From contig NC_091944.1 in assembly GCF_041260155.1 (NCBI RefSeq), forward strand, positions 12,961,272 to 13,025,271: a stretch of DNA of 64,000 nucleotides, in the 5' to 3' direction. This DNA comes from Ptychodera flava (Eukaryota; Hemichordata; Enteropneusta; Ptychoderidae). The position numbers and the translations under genes are program-made. Position 1 is the first letter of the stretch, and every line of letters starts with the position of its first letter. The notes beneath the pieces were generated by a model. The model was given only the letters and a program-made list of their open reading frames with translations. It was not told the origin of the DNA and searched no databases. Positions 12,954-28,100 of this stretch are shown here, in pieces.

Positions 12954-15900
12954 GTAAGCTTAAGTCGCAACATCTAAAGTTGCATATTTACATACGCACA
13001 CTTTGGTTGCAGCAGCAATTATGTACAAAATCTTATGTTTAACTGGCCGGCCTTTACAACCATTTTCAGTAATAGAGCGCGAAGCCACTGCAGTGAACTG
13101 CAATAAAACTGCTTACACTAATTAGTTTCAGCTGTAGCCGTGGCCACTTTGGTGTTGAACAAGGCTTCTTGATACAGACAAAAAGTCTGCTTGTACAAAG
13201 GCAAAACTAGCTCTGTCTGAGGCTCGGGTTGTAAATGAGAGTTTACGATTGGCACCCTGTGTTCAAGATTAAGATATAATGTAACATTACCATGCACTGG
13301 TCCATGTACAAATCTTTTTTATTTCAACTTCCCCAGACAAACTGTCTGCATGGGACATACAATGTTGTCGACTTTGCCAGTGGCTTCGCGCTCTATTACT
13401 GAAAATGGTTGTATTTTCGTTTTAATCGAGATATTTGACAATCAAAATCGTTTGCCATTTCAAAGAAAGGCTAACGTGATCATATTTCCGGGTAAAGTTC
13501 AAGTTTGAAAAAGCACAGTGAACATAAATTTCAAAATTGTGGCTAGGAGATTTTGCTCGTTTTTCTAATCAATTTCTTAATGAAACTCGATCGCCATAGT
13601 GTAGCAAAGTCTGTAATAATTTGGCAGCAGTTATATCGGCTCAATCGTCAATCGTACCTGCAGCACATGCCACAAAACATAAATCTTTCAGAAGTTTATG
13701 ATGGATTAATTATATCGTACCAAGAGTGTTAGGGAGTATTCAGTGTGTACGCCCTCGGGGAATGAAGGGGTGTTTAAAAACGATATTTACCCAATGGCAT
13801 ACAGAATTGTTTATCGCATACACTTGTCCATTCATGGAAAGGGACCACGAAAAAAAGCTGATAGTTCTCGGAAGGCGTGTGTTTTCTGTCAGACTTTCCA
13901 GAGGATGACTGCAAAGCAGCACAAAAAAACATCACCCTTTCTGTATCACACAGTTGGCTCTACATCGTATGCATCTTGTGTTAATCATTAACATGTTTTA
14001 CAAAGAATTCCATGGCCTACCATAAATTCAAGTTTGATCGGTTATTACTGGTACAATGACAACAGAAATTCAAATTCGAAGCTGCACTATCAACTCGACG
14101 TCGGAATTATAAACCCCAAGACGGTTAGAACAATACGCCAGCTGCCTTTAAGAGGATGTGTATGTGTTTGAAGTTTACTTTACAAATAACCTCCGGTCTA
14201 TTTCTTTCTTGGGCGCAGATATAATGCTATATATTATTGTTCGAATACATGGGTTTATGTGCTCGAGAGCAGGTGACAATTTGCCCGACCCCACGAGGCA
14301 CACAGGCATTTCGGGTGCAACCCTTCGTCAGTACTATCGCCTATATCTGCTCATGGACTACACAATTTGCCAGGATTGTCTCCTCTGCGATTTGCAAGTG
14401 TTTTATTTTCCGCTGGTCGGTCAGTATTTTACTACATATTATCATACTTATGATCATTGTTATTGTGCGAAAAGGCGGCTGTATTACATGGCCAAATTAT
14501 CTGCTAAGTACATGCAGAGACAACTAGAATTTCTCTATGCAATAAATACATTTACTTATACAGTCATTAATCTCTAAACGTCCGGTGTCCGCATGGAAAG
14601 CATATTCATTTAGTTCGTACATATTTAGCGCCCCAAAACAAAACGTTGATGCCAAGGTTCCGCAAGGGGGGAGATTGTCGCTTATATCTGCTCATTGACT
14701 ACACAATTTGCCAGGATTGCCTCTTTAAATAATTTTTACAGAAAAAGATAAAGTGATCACGGCCGATGGAACTTACAGATCAGCTATAGTTATCAACGGT
14801 GAGCTACCTGGTCCACCAATAATTGTCAATAACGGTACACAGGTGCGTCATGTTAACTTTTTTATCTGTTGTCCGTCGAGGGCGCACTACCTGAAATACG
14901 ATCAAAAACTTTTCAAAATGCATCAATTATTTCACAACAATGAGTGAGTACATAACACTCGCCATAGCGGCCCTCACATGTCATTTATGCATAATTTGAA
15001 ATAAAATTCTATTATCCATCTATAGCATACGTACGTCTCGATTTTGATTTTTTTTTCCTGCATTGCACAAAATGACCAATTACATTGTCAGTAATAACAA
15101 TTAAAATGATGTTACTGTTTATTTTTGTTTCTGAACAATGTTATAGCTATTTTGTGAGTCAAAAACATTTCATCTTTATTTTCCGATTATCAATACTTCA
15201 GTATTAAAACATTTCAGGTTATTGGCAGGTATTATATGCTACCGACTGCATACGATAGACACGTCATCGAGTTTCTTTTTGTTTCATTCTAATGTATACA
15301 TTCTATAATGGGTATTGCTATGAAGATTATTCAAGTCTGAAAGTGGCCTTCATATGGACTTAAATAACACTTCTTTTAGCTCTTTTTCTGCGTAATTCGA
15401 TCGACTCACTGGATGTAATGATAGGAACCATCATGTGATAGACATATATTATTAACACTTTGATAAACATAGATGTGATTATAAATAACGATCAATACAC
15501 TAAAATGTGAAGGAATACTAATTGCACTGTCAGCTAAAAGGTGCAGGGTAATGTAATTCATTTTCAAAGGTGGTTGTGCACGTGACCAATGATCTTATAA
15601 TGGAAGGCATCACAATTCACTGGCATGGAATGGTACAACGTAATACACCTTGGATGGATGGAGTGGCTGGTGTGTCACATTGCCCTATAAACCCTGGAGA
15701 AACATTTACTTACAGGTAACCATCACATTTTTGTAACGTGATAGAGTTCTTACCTTAGTTTTACGAAAATGTACATTTACTTGAGTTAAGATAACGAATT
15801 TGTGCATGTGTTCATAAGGTACTCCTTTATCAAAAAGGTCACACCTTTTTGTTTCTTGTATGTGACTTTCCTTCTAGGTTTCTGGCTACACCTCCCGGAA

Positions 15901-16097
15901 CACATTGGTACCACTCCCATCTCGGAACACAGAGAACGGATGGATTGTATGGAGCATTGATTGTGTTACCGCCTGAAGAGACTGTGGAGGTGAAGTATAG
16001 TTAGAAGTAAGGTGTCAGAGGGAATTTGGTAGTTTACTTTTGTTTTGAAATAGCCTCATCTGCAATGAAGGTATATAACTGTAACTCTGCATGAAAA

Positions 16098-16144
<47 letters not shown>

Positions 16145-19100
16145 CGTCGACAATACTAGTGATGATGATGATGTGGAAGAAGCTAATAATCGTCGATTTT
16201 TATTTTGACAGGTTGAGGAGACTACAGATCCAGACTATGAAGGCGAATTCATAATGATTCTCCATGACTGGATGAGAGACACTTCCCTAGATATAAACAA
16301 TCGTATATTGTGGGAAATGCAAAGGTAGATATACCCTGGGCAACCACAAGCGATATTTTTATAGCCCCATGCTCTTGTGAGACCCATACAAACAGAAGAC
16401 AATTCAAACATGAGACCTTTAGTGATGTGATTCTCATACAGCTCGCAATCATTGCCAAAAGTGAAAAAATGAGATATTACATTTTCAAAATTGCAATTAT
16501 CTCTGGTGTTTTTGTTTATATCTTTGCCTGTGACCCCTATCTTCTGTCTGTCTGTCTGCTTGTCTGTATGTCTGCTTATCTCTTACACCGGAGACACGAG
16601 CAGAGAAAGAGTCTTAAAGTTTTTGACCATTCTTATTTTTAAATGCAGATTTTATCCTGGGTACAGTACAACGTCGTCTTGTTTTTATCAAACAAAGCAG
16701 TCTGACGGTACTGAAATTGGTGTTACCCCTTTTAGGTCCGGCTTGATAAATGGCAAAGGTAATGTTGAAATGACATGGTTTAAAAACTTGGTCAACATTA
16801 TTAATAAGTTTGTTATGATAACCGATTCTCTTTTCGGTATGGGGTGTTTTTATTATTATCTCTAATAATAATTGTGCATGTAGTAATGAAAGTGATCATT
16901 GAGATTGATAAATTTGAACATAAACTTCATTTTGATTTGATAAAACATCATTTTATTGCAAAGTAGATTCATATGCTCGCAGAACTGCTGCATAGCCAGT
17001 CGACATTCTAGCTGCTAAGTACAAATCGAAACGAGAACTCTTCAACGAGGCGAACTTTTTAGCGGAGCTTATCAAATAGGCTGATTTTCCATCGTCGTCC
17101 GTCGTGTATGTCCGTCGTCCGTCAACAATTGCCTTTCCTCTAAAACTGCAAGTCCGATTGCTTTGAAATTTAATATGCAGTTCACTTGGGATGACCTCAC
17201 TTTAGTTTGTTCAAATCGCGGTGAAATTTGCAAAATTTGTATTTTTAAGCTAATTTTTGTCATTTTTGTTCAAAAAACTTTTAAAATCTTCTTCAAAACT
17301 ACAGGCCAGATAGATTTGATATTAGGTATATAAGTCCCAAGGGATGACCTATTTCAAGTTTTGTTTATATGCACAGACATATGCAAATTTGTATTTTTAA
17401 GGCAAGTTTTGACATTTTTGGTTAAAAATTTATTTCACCAAAACCGCTTGTCTGACAGCTTTGATATTTTGTGTACAGATTATGGGGACAAGCAAAATGT
17501 GATATCTTCAAATTACGATGAAATCTACAATTTGCAATTTTGGGTCAGTTTTTGCAAGTTTTGGTCAAAATTGTGTTTCTCAAAAACTACTTGTCTGATA
17601 GCTTTGATATTTGGTATACAAGGTTCCTACAGATGAACTAAATGTGATATATTGAAATAATGATGATATCTTCAATTATGTATTTTTGCAGATATTTTTG
17701 CCATTTTTTGTTAGGCCACTGAAATGAGCTATCAAAGATTGCCACCTTCTTCATCGCCACATGCGTCACAAATAAATATTCTTTACATAACACAACGTCT
17801 ATACATAACACAGCGGGTTTATATCGGCCACTAGGTCGCTTGTTTTAAGTTTTTTCTAAAACATTTCATTTCCGTTCTTAGAAGTCGATAATTTGGTTTT
17901 GCAATGTTGATACTTTCCAACTTAGGTTTATTTTATCCATATGAGAGAAGTCCAAGACGAGACGTCATTGATAACAATCTGATACCCATGGAAATATTCA
18001 CCGTCAAACGACCATTATCATATCGTTTCCGTGTCATCAACGCTGCTATGATCTACGCCTTCAGAGTGTCTATCGACAAGCACAAACTTCATGTGATCGC
18101 TACTGATGGTAATAGGGTCCGCACGGTTATTGCGGATGAGCTCATCATAAACTCCGGTGAAAGATTTGATTTCTACATCGAGACCAATGAACTTGCCGAC
18201 AACTTCTGGATTCGTGCCACAACCCTTGAAACGGCTGACATCAATGGTGTAAGTAATGACTTTTTGCAATTTTTTTCGAATATATTGTTTCTTAGCCTTC
18301 TTCTAAACACAGTTTATCAACTAGACATATACAACGCAATTATATGTACAATGAACACGATTGGAACTAATTTGGGATAATTGGATATTCATATTTTTCA
18401 AATTTCTCAGAAGTGTTAGGTGTCCTATAGCTGAATGTTGCAATATTACAAATTACTCATAAAACAAGTGTATAACTTAAAAAGAAAAGCAGATGAGTTT
18501 ACATTTGCAGATTAAACCGACATTAGTTCACCATCCAATCATCCCAAATTAGTTCCAATCGTGTTAATGTACATTTTTCTGAAAAATATGAATTCTCGTC
18601 CACATTTAACTTCATTTGTTAATGGTAATATTGAAACATTTCACACATACAGGCTATCTTGACAAATTGATCACTAGGCATTTAGTATACTGGGTTAGGA
18701 CAAGAATCTTATTTCATTGACAAGGAAAACATATAGGGCATTATTATAAGGTACGACCAATGTATGTTTAAGGGAATGTCAAACAGGAGCACAACGCAGT
18801 TTCTGAGTTGATTGTATTTTACTCCTTTCTTTTAATGTTAAGAACAATCTTTATTCGAAATGGTTTTAAGAGAGGTCACGGAAGGCAACATTTTCGTTGA
18901 CCTAAACTCTCCATCAAATGCATCTCAGACCCTAGTTGTGTCCCAAGAAGCATTTAGCCTTCCATACAAATTTGATACACTGCACGATGTCATAGCCTTC
19001 AACCAAAGTCAATTACACCTAACCAAACCAAACCAAAGGAAACAAAACAAAGTAATTTGAATACGAAGAATGACTTTTTAAATATTTGTGGATCTTAACC

Positions 19101-22100
19101 GAATATTTAAGTTCAGAATACTCAAAATGACCCCTGGGGACATAATGGATTTTAAAACCTCTTATGTTTAACACTGTTTAATGAATTATTATTCTACAAC
19201 TTTTGAGGACTTGTTTTAATATGTTTAACAAAATTAAATGCTCACAAAGTATGAAAGAAAGCAGGCAACCCGTATTATCTCCTTCATGCCTAAAACCTCT
19301 CCAGTTTCCTCGAAATATGTCAATAGCTCTAGTTCTAGCAAAGATTCAGCGCAAGTTTTATCGCGTTAACTTAAGAAGTTTTGTTCTTTGCACACATTTA
19401 GAATACTGTGTATCCAGGACATGTAGAAGCTATCTTACACTATGAAGCAGCACCTGCGGGAAGCTGGCCGACGACCACGCCAACTCAATGTACTCAAACT
19501 AGCCATTGTGTTGCTCTGAATTGTCCCTTCGGGTAAGGAATAAGCTTCGCCAACACTACATTTACACTATTTCATTTTACATATCTCATGAAAACTACCA
19601 AATTGTAGATATATTTATGTTCCGTAGTACATCGTTATTCTCTGACAATATCAATAGGTACGCAGCCTATCCTAAATACCATGGCCCTTGAATAACCGAC
19701 AAAATGTTTTGCTTGACCTTCCATCACCTTCAAAAGAAGCAAAGTTTACAGTGATGAACCTACTTTTCACAAAATAAAGTAAGTCCGGATACTTGCAACC
19801 CGAGGAAGATACTAGTTTTTGTGAAGTCTCCGTTGACCAGTCGTAAACTTCATTAATTTTCAAATTTTGCGACCGCAAACTTCATCATGTGGCCGATGAC
19901 GATTAGCCTTTAAGGTCACCATCTGAAATCAGGGACTAACATTACAGGTGAAAATAGATGTGAATGTACGTGATTGTGTCCTCTTTAGCAAACATAGCTG
20001 TAAAGTAATTGCTCGTTTATTAAGGAGAGGTGATGCAGTGTGGACATTTACCTATAGTCATGCAAAGAATCATTGCATTACAAGGTTTGTAGAAGCTCGA
20101 AACAAGATAGTTTCTGAGGATCATATTGAACTGCATCGTAGAATGATTTTCACACATCTACAGGTATTTGTGCGTTATTCCCGTGTGGTCAGTTTGAACG
20201 AACGTAATTCAGATTTGTATTAGTTGTTACTTTTGATATGAGAAATTGCAATAAATGGTCATGCGACGACAATGAGACCTTGCATTTCTGTTCCATTCCC
20301 TTGTGCTTGCAAGTCATTTCAGACTGCGGCGCAAAACAGACTAATTTGCATGCGTACATCATGGTAATGTTTATTAACTTTGTACTAAAAGTGGGACAAA
20401 TCGATAGAGAAATATCTGAGCAATCAGTTTAAATATGAAACAATATCAGATGGAGGTCGAATTGGGCTAATTGATCATATCGAATAAAGAAATGCGATTC
20501 ATATGTACGTCAGTGTTTATTGACTAATATCATCTTTGAATGAAATAAGTTCGAACAACTCTGAGGCACTGCTAGCTAAGGATATTGGGGAAAATAATGA
20601 CTAAATTGTGCGCTTTCTTTGAAAGGATCTCCAATAATGCACCATAGTTGATTATTGTTGTGATGAAAGTTGGCATAGAATGTGTAATGACCTTGCTGAC
20701 CTTGCTGGACTTGAACTTTTATGGTATTCGCTTATTATGTAGAGACTAAAAGATATAGAAACATGACAATGTTCCAATAGTCACCATCAACACCACTGAG
20801 TTGTCGCATATTCTTTTCAATCTCGCCGGAACAGCTTTTCTATCGATATCAGAGAATCTGGAAAACTTAGAGAAAAACATCCGACAGTTTCTTGTAAAAA
20901 TATGTACAGTCATGAACATGATTAATTACCATATCTTTTGCCAGTTCCAGTAAAAGAGGACAATGCCGTCCATGTGTTTGGCACCCAGGGTCATGTAGGC
21001 GTAGGCAGTTGCACAGACTTTAAATTGTCATCTTTGGCATAGCACATCTGACTCGACTCTGTCCCTTTATGTACTGCGGTCTTCTTCCTTCACTTGCTCT
21101 GTAATCATTTAAATCACATTCTGTCTTTACCAGGTACTTTCCACCGGGCAAAAATATAGACTGTATACCAATTTCAAATGTCAAAGCAGCAGCTAGTCAA
21201 CCCCCGCCTCCAACGATCCCGAACGTCGACGACAGTAATGCCGAAGAAATCTTCATTAACTTTCACTTTGCGGGGACCATTTCAAGGCGGTCTTCTGTTA
21301 ACGGGAGACGTTTCATCCCACCGTCAACGCCGCCCATGGTGCGCGCTTTAGCATTTCTTTTGTTTCTATTTCTGGTTCAACAATGTACAGTAGGATATAA
21401 TTTTTGTATTGATCGAATCGCCGTGCTAAGCACTTGGATAGAGATTTTATAGCCAATGTAACACGATGTCTTACTACCTTTGGTTCTGACTAGCATGATA
21501 CATAAAATCTTTGTATGGAAGGTTCAATAGCATGTCATTATTCAGACTTATTACTGCCTTGAGAAGGGGCTTCTTCTACTAGAAACAAACCTTGCATTGT
21601 GATGTCAATATTTTTACACCCAGCATAGACTGGACGGTATCTATTAGCAGTTTCTCTCATGCCAAAGTGCAATTACTAATGTCGTGCAATTCTGTCTAGG
21701 GTTGGTAACTGTATTCACATTAAGAATTTATATATATGCAAGACACTCTTTTTGTGGTAAAAAACATTATAATGGCAATTTCATTTCTATTCTTTCAAAA
21801 GACACTTCCTGGTGGAAAATATGAGGACTATATGACGGTGTGTAACGAGGCAGAGTGTTCAGAACGACACTGTAGTTGTACTCATTTCATTGAAATCAAG
21901 ACTGGCAAAGTGGTTCAGATCACCCTCTACAACATGGTCCAATACCCAGGTACGTAAACCTGTGGAAGGGAGTCACCAATAGTTCTACGGTGGGCTCTTC
22001 TTTTTCAGTTTACTTGCTGTCAATAATTTAATGCACCGGATCGTCGTGAGGGATAATTGGTATGGAAACAGGGATCAACCTCATTTCTTCTGATGAAGTC

Positions 22101-25100
22101 CATGAAGAGGATGCAACTGTCACAGGGAGTTGATATCTTCCATTTGTGACTAATCATGACAGACCCGTTTATATTTCTATCACTTTCAGGCGAAGGAATA
22201 AGAGGAACGCCTCATCCTGTACATCTCCATGGCCATCATTTCTATGTCTTAAAGACCGGTTACGCCCAATATGACGCCAATGGGTTATACACTGGTGACA
22301 ACCAAGATATCGACTGTGGAGAGGATGAACGTTGTAACTCTGGTGGATGGCGTAACACCAGCTGGGGAGGAGATAATATCCCTGGTTTGAATCTTGTAAA
22401 CCCTCCAATGAAAGATACAGTCATAGTACCCGTTGGTGGATATGTTGTCATCAGATATGTGGCAGATAATCCGGGTATGTTCATGTAACTTCAACACCTC
22501 ATTGCAGGCAATCATTAGTCACATAAACATTTTTGTAAGATATGAGCAGTTAGTCGTAAGTTATTTTTTACAATTGTTACCATTTTCGGCTGTAAACACA
22601 TATTGTTCACTGATATTATGCAATACAGATTGATGACAGAGGAGACTTCACTTACATTACAATTTATGAATATATTTTTGTTAGGAATGTGTTCTGGATT
22701 AAACATCGCTTGTACGATACCAAACTGTTAAAAAGTTCAGTCATCACAATGGGCGACATTTTTTGTAAAAATGATATTTTTTACCTTTGAAGGGGACGGT
22801 AGCTGTAACCTTGGATGATTATTTAACTAAAAGTGAACAGTTCCTTGTTTTCTCCATAAAGCGTGTTAAAATACACATGATCTAGCTTGATGACTCAACC
22901 TGTGTAAACTTGATTGTTATTGTTGAGAAGCAAATTCTTGTCCTGACTAGAATGCAAATGTTAACAATAACAGTGCATTTTACAAGTAATCATGCAATAT
23001 TGATATGCTTCATATTGTGTTTTGATATGCTTTCAGGAATAGCACAAGAACTTGATCAGAAAAATACAGCTACTGGTGCTTTAAACATTGCAAAACTGAC
23101 GTTAAACAGCAGATAAAGTTACCTTGTCCTCGTCCATGACTGAATATACCTTGATGTTGAATGACGATCAGTTAATTACTAGCATAGAATTCTCTATCCT
23201 TGGAGGTTTTATATTTTTCGCAATCACACACCACCTTGCATGGTGTTCTTATCCTCACCATTACATGTTTGTTTATTAGGCTGGTGGTTCGTACACTGTC
23301 ACATCGAAATACACCAAGTTGAAGGAATGGCCCTGATGATCAAAGAAGGTGACGAGAGCGAGATGAAGAAGCCACCGAGGAATTTCAGAGCTTGTGGTCA
23401 CTTTACCTGGTCTGCCGAAGAGTTCTACGATACAATAAGAGGGGGCGGAGGTATGTCAGGATATTAACTGCATCTTGTATACATATCATTAGCGTTTAAA
23501 ATTTGAGCATTGGCGATTTCTTGAATTCATGAGATAACGTCAGGTGACTGGTATCCCTGGTGATCAACATTTCAACTTTTTTGAAGCAAGGACAAATTAT
23601 CATTGCAGACTATCAACTAAGCAATTAACGTAAATATAGGGTAATGCCATACCGATGGTCTTATCTGCAGTAAAGTCGTGATAGGGACGTCAATATTTGG
23701 CTCTGCTGATAATGCTCGAAAATGGGAGAATGAATACAAACCTCTGACCAGAAGCCAGTGTATCAACATACTTGTTTCCATTTTGGTTAGGAACTTTATC
23801 TTTATTGTTGATATAATGGTAAGCAGTATAGGTGCATTTTTAAAGCTTTACTGAAAAATTGTCAACAGTCTGCGGAAGTGTCCTGCAAAAGTACCTAAAA
23901 CACCGTACCAAAAATTTGAAAAAATAGATAAAATGAACGAAACGTCTATTTTGTTGGTTATTTGTAATATTCTGCACCAGTTTTAAATCTGTTAACTAAT
24001 TTACATTAGGATTAGTAATACTGGTATACTGTAAATTCGGGTGTAAGCCTAAACAACCATAAATATAAATATGAAACATTTGTGAGATAGTAAAAATGTG
24101 ATGTTTCGTTTGTTCTACTGACAATGCATCCCAAACTTAACATTTGAAAAGCATCAATAATTAGGGGCCCAAGCCGACCGGCTGGGACCCTATTGTTATT
24201 GCTCAAGTTCTACTACTTCCTCTTCTTCCTCTTTTTCTTCTTCTTCTGCCGATTCTTTGTCGACCTAGATCTCTAAAACGGCTCTGAACGAAAACTTCTA
24301 AAATTTGCAGGGCTAGTAGGTATCAATTAGTACTCGTGCACCTGACCTTGAAATTTTGATTGGTCACGTGACCTGGTGGCCATATTGGATTTTCCAAAAA
24401 CCTAAAAATGGCTTCTCCAGAAGACCTAGGGGTCTAGTCGATTTGAAATTTTTTGTATAGTAAGCAGGACCTAAGGTCTCTAGAATTTGCAAATAAAATT
24501 GCATGGGGTCACGTGACCTTGGCCACCATATTGGATTTTCTAAAATAGTCATTTAATCTTTAAAATCTTCTTCTCCAGAACCAAAACATCGATTAAGCTA
24601 AAATTTTACTCATGTCATCCTTACAGTGATCTCTATTAAGTTTGCAAAAGGCATTTCGATCGGTCACGTGGTTTGGCCGCCATATTGGATTTTTTGAAAT
24701 CACAATTTAATCTTTAAAAATCTTCTTCTCCAGAACAAATTCACCAATTGAACTAAAATTTAATAAATGTCATCTACAGTGTGATCTCTTTCAAGTTTGC
24801 GAAAAGCGTTTCGATTGGTCACGTGGTTTGGCCGCCATATTGGATTGTGCAAAAAATCGTAATTTAATCTTTAAAAATCTTCTTCTCCAGAACCAAAACA
24901 CTGATTAAGCTGGAATTTTACTCATGTCATGCTTACAGTGATCTCTTTCAAGTTTGCAAAAGGCATTTTGATCGGTCACGTGGTTTGGCCGCCATATTGG
25001 ATTTTGCGAAAATCGTAATTTCATCTTTAAAAATCTTCTTCTCTAGAACCAACACACCGAGTAGACTGCAATTTTACATGTATCATCTATTGTAATATCT

Positions 25101-28100
25101 CTTTCAGGTTTGTGAAAGGCATTCGGATAGGTCACATGGTTTTGCCGCCATATTTGATTTTGCAAAACTCGTAATTTAATCTTTTAAAATATTTTCCTCC
25201 AGAACCAATACACAGATTGAACTAAAATTTTACACTCATAATCCCTAGTGGTAGTTCTTTCTAATTTCCGAAAGGCGTTTGGGTCAGTCAGGAGGTTTGT
25301 TCGCTGTAGTGGATATAGCGATAATCGCAATTTAATCCTTAAAAATTTTCTTCTCAAAAACCAACACACAGATTTAACTGAAATGTTACTTCATATCTTT
25401 CTTAGTGCGAGCACTTTCAAGTTTGCGAAAGGTATTTTGATCGGTTAAGTCGCCCCAATGTTCATAAGGCAGCAGTTTAAAACCTCGTCAGTCAGAAGAT
25501 CGATCAGTGATGTATGTTATATTGTACACTTGAGAGTCAAAGACGGAACAACAGACTGCAATGCCCGCTGTCGAATTCAACTAGCAGTCGCACGAACCCT
25601 TATCTCGGCCCATTGTGTATAGTAACTTCAGCGCCCAGGTTTTGTACGCCTGGATGACGTTGTCAAGTATACTGCCACGGAAGTACTTAGAAGAGCGTGC
25701 CACTAACTTTAGGGGTGGCCGACTGCTGTGATTGACTGAAATAGAGCGGGACAAGGTCCTGCCACAATTACTGGGGTCTACACACAGCTGTTTTGTGAGT
25801 GTCAAGGATCATAAATGAAGATATTCGGGTAATTTTGTATGTAGGTGTCTGAATGCACGCTCACTTGTTCATCACGAATAACAAAGTAAGATATATGACA
25901 TTGCAAGGTGTGGTGATTTTTTTATGTTTCTCTATCTGACATGCATGGAGTGGCCCTGGTGTGTTGTGTAACTGAGAGCATGTAGCTGATTAAAAATGTA
26001 AACAAGACCACATCAAAATTTCTGATACACATAGATTAAAACAACACCTTGTGTAATGAAGTTCGTGGTGACGTTGAGATCTAATTGAAACTAAAATGTC
26101 AAATTTATGAAGTAAGGGTATGATAAACATTATAGGCTGTTTGTCATAAACATTTGAAATCGGAAAGTGAGAAGTAAAATACTTGTAGAAAAATGTATTG
26201 CGTCACTGTTGCTGAAATAACAGGCTATCGACTCAATGCCGGCGAACTGCAAAATCGTCACTCACAGCCTGCAGGTAAAATGGTTAATCAGAGCTGGACG
26301 CTCTTGCCATTGTTCTAGGTCTAATTAGGTGCGACCATATCAGTTGTTAGTGTAGCTGTTCAGAATTTGTTTGCGCAGCTTATTACAATGGGAACACTCA
26401 GTAAACATGCACTTCCTCAATTCCAAGGTTTGAATATTTAAGCATGTGGACTTGAGTGAGACCAACGTTCAGAAACAACAATGCTAGAAACTTTTGCTCC
26501 AAGTACCACTACTGTCACTATTCAGTTTCAACGATCAACTCCATGAGTAATTTAGAACGTTCTTGTGTATGTTATCCAAACACTCTACATTAGGTGCCAT
26601 ACAATAAATTCTTTGTTTGCCGTTCGCGTGCTGGTAGGATTTTCAATGGACGAAATCTGAAAAACAAACATAAATCGCCTGCTTGAAAATAAGGTGCGTT
26701 GTGGCCTTCCTTTGTTCGCAATGACGCAGGCAGTGTTTCCGCTGCCTGCTCGCAAAATCGCAAATGCGAGAAAAAAAGTAGCGTTTGCCGAGAAGATTTA
26801 GGCAAATATTATCCAAACTTGCGGATCGAAAATTGCAGATGACGTCATCACTTTGTCTGTCCACGCGCTGTCCTGCATTCAACTTGAGAAGTAATACTTT
26901 ATCTCTGTGCATCCCCGACCTTATGCGTCAGAAGATCGTATTTGTACACATACAGTAATGAATAAAATTGTTACGAAATAGCTAACAAACCAAAAGTACC
27001 CATGTTTACCATGACTATTTGACTAAGATGTTACTAAGTTTGGGTTGGACAACTTCGCACAATGTACCTACAGATTGCTCCGTGCACTGTGCAGTGCAAC
27101 GTCGTCACAGGCGTGCTGTTTACTTGGTAGTTTGTATAAGTATAGTTTATGCTACGTTCCGACGTTCTCTTCCGTAGAACGTCAGAACATAGCATAAACT
27201 ACACTTATACAAATGCCTAGCTCTGCATGACAGGGCTGTGTGTTACCGGCGTTATACGATGTGGTGGGAGGCCGTATAACGCCGGTAACACACAGCCCTG
27301 CCATGCAAACAGCACGCCTGTGAGTGTCATCATCAACACTGAAGGATCGTAAGCTTAGTGAGGGTGAAACTAAGCAAAAACGGCAAACTTTCGTTTTTGA
27401 CTTTAGGCAGCTCCACCAATATTGGGGAGAAACCACCCCTAACACAGGTTGTAAGCGCAAGTAAAGCTATGAAATGGAAAGAAAGATTATGATCAGAGTA
27501 GGAAAGTCGACTGGAATTTGCAAAGTTAGGAACGGCATGGTTAAAAGCATACGGCTTTTTTTCAACGTAGAGCGAGTAAGGCACTCCTGAACGGCGAAAA
27601 TGTTGGTGGTGTATTGCTGCCAACAAGAAAATATCTGTACTGACGTTAGGAACTTGTGTGAATTGGCTTCCTTAAAGATGAATTCGCAAGAATTTTCAGT
27701 GTATTGTGACGTGATATTGTAAACAGATTTTCAGAGAAGGCGCTCGCTCGTCCGCAGAGTACAGTCGACGTACTTCCGCATTCATATTGTGCAAATGTGC
27801 AAGTCTTGTCGCGATATTTGAGCATTTAACTTGACCGTCAGTGAAACAAAATGATGTTTCTCCATATCAAATCATTATGTGTTTTATATTTTAGGGTTCT
27901 CTTTACGTATTAGACATGAACATTTGGATATATGATCCGTGATTTTCGCGATCCGTGGCATGATTCATATCAAGCTGGCCGTGAATAGGCACTGACGTTT
28001 TTGATGATGACCCCTGACCCAAGTGTCATCGATGCGCTGTGCGCTGCCAGTGTCCGAGCATCGCTTGTTAAATTCATAGATTGCTAAATTCAAGCGTAAA

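Noticed and set aside
14158..14577. 139-codon open frame in MCO-A intron 1
   Set aside because: The MCO-B equivalent is similar in DNA but not open; no domain; overlaps an intronic duplication.
16310..16642. Open frame running from exon 5 into intron 5
   Set aside because: It is out of the exon 5 reading frame and reads on through the donor; the MCO splice phases fit better.
18860..19060. 66-codon open frame considered as an extra MCO-A exon
   Set aside because: No MCO similarity, and exons 7 and 8 already join in phase to give [13 protein letters not shown].
19391..19417. Nearer acceptor (CACATTTAG) for exon 8
   Set aside because: It puts exon 8 in the wrong frame; ATCCAG|GA restores the conserved AILxY segment.
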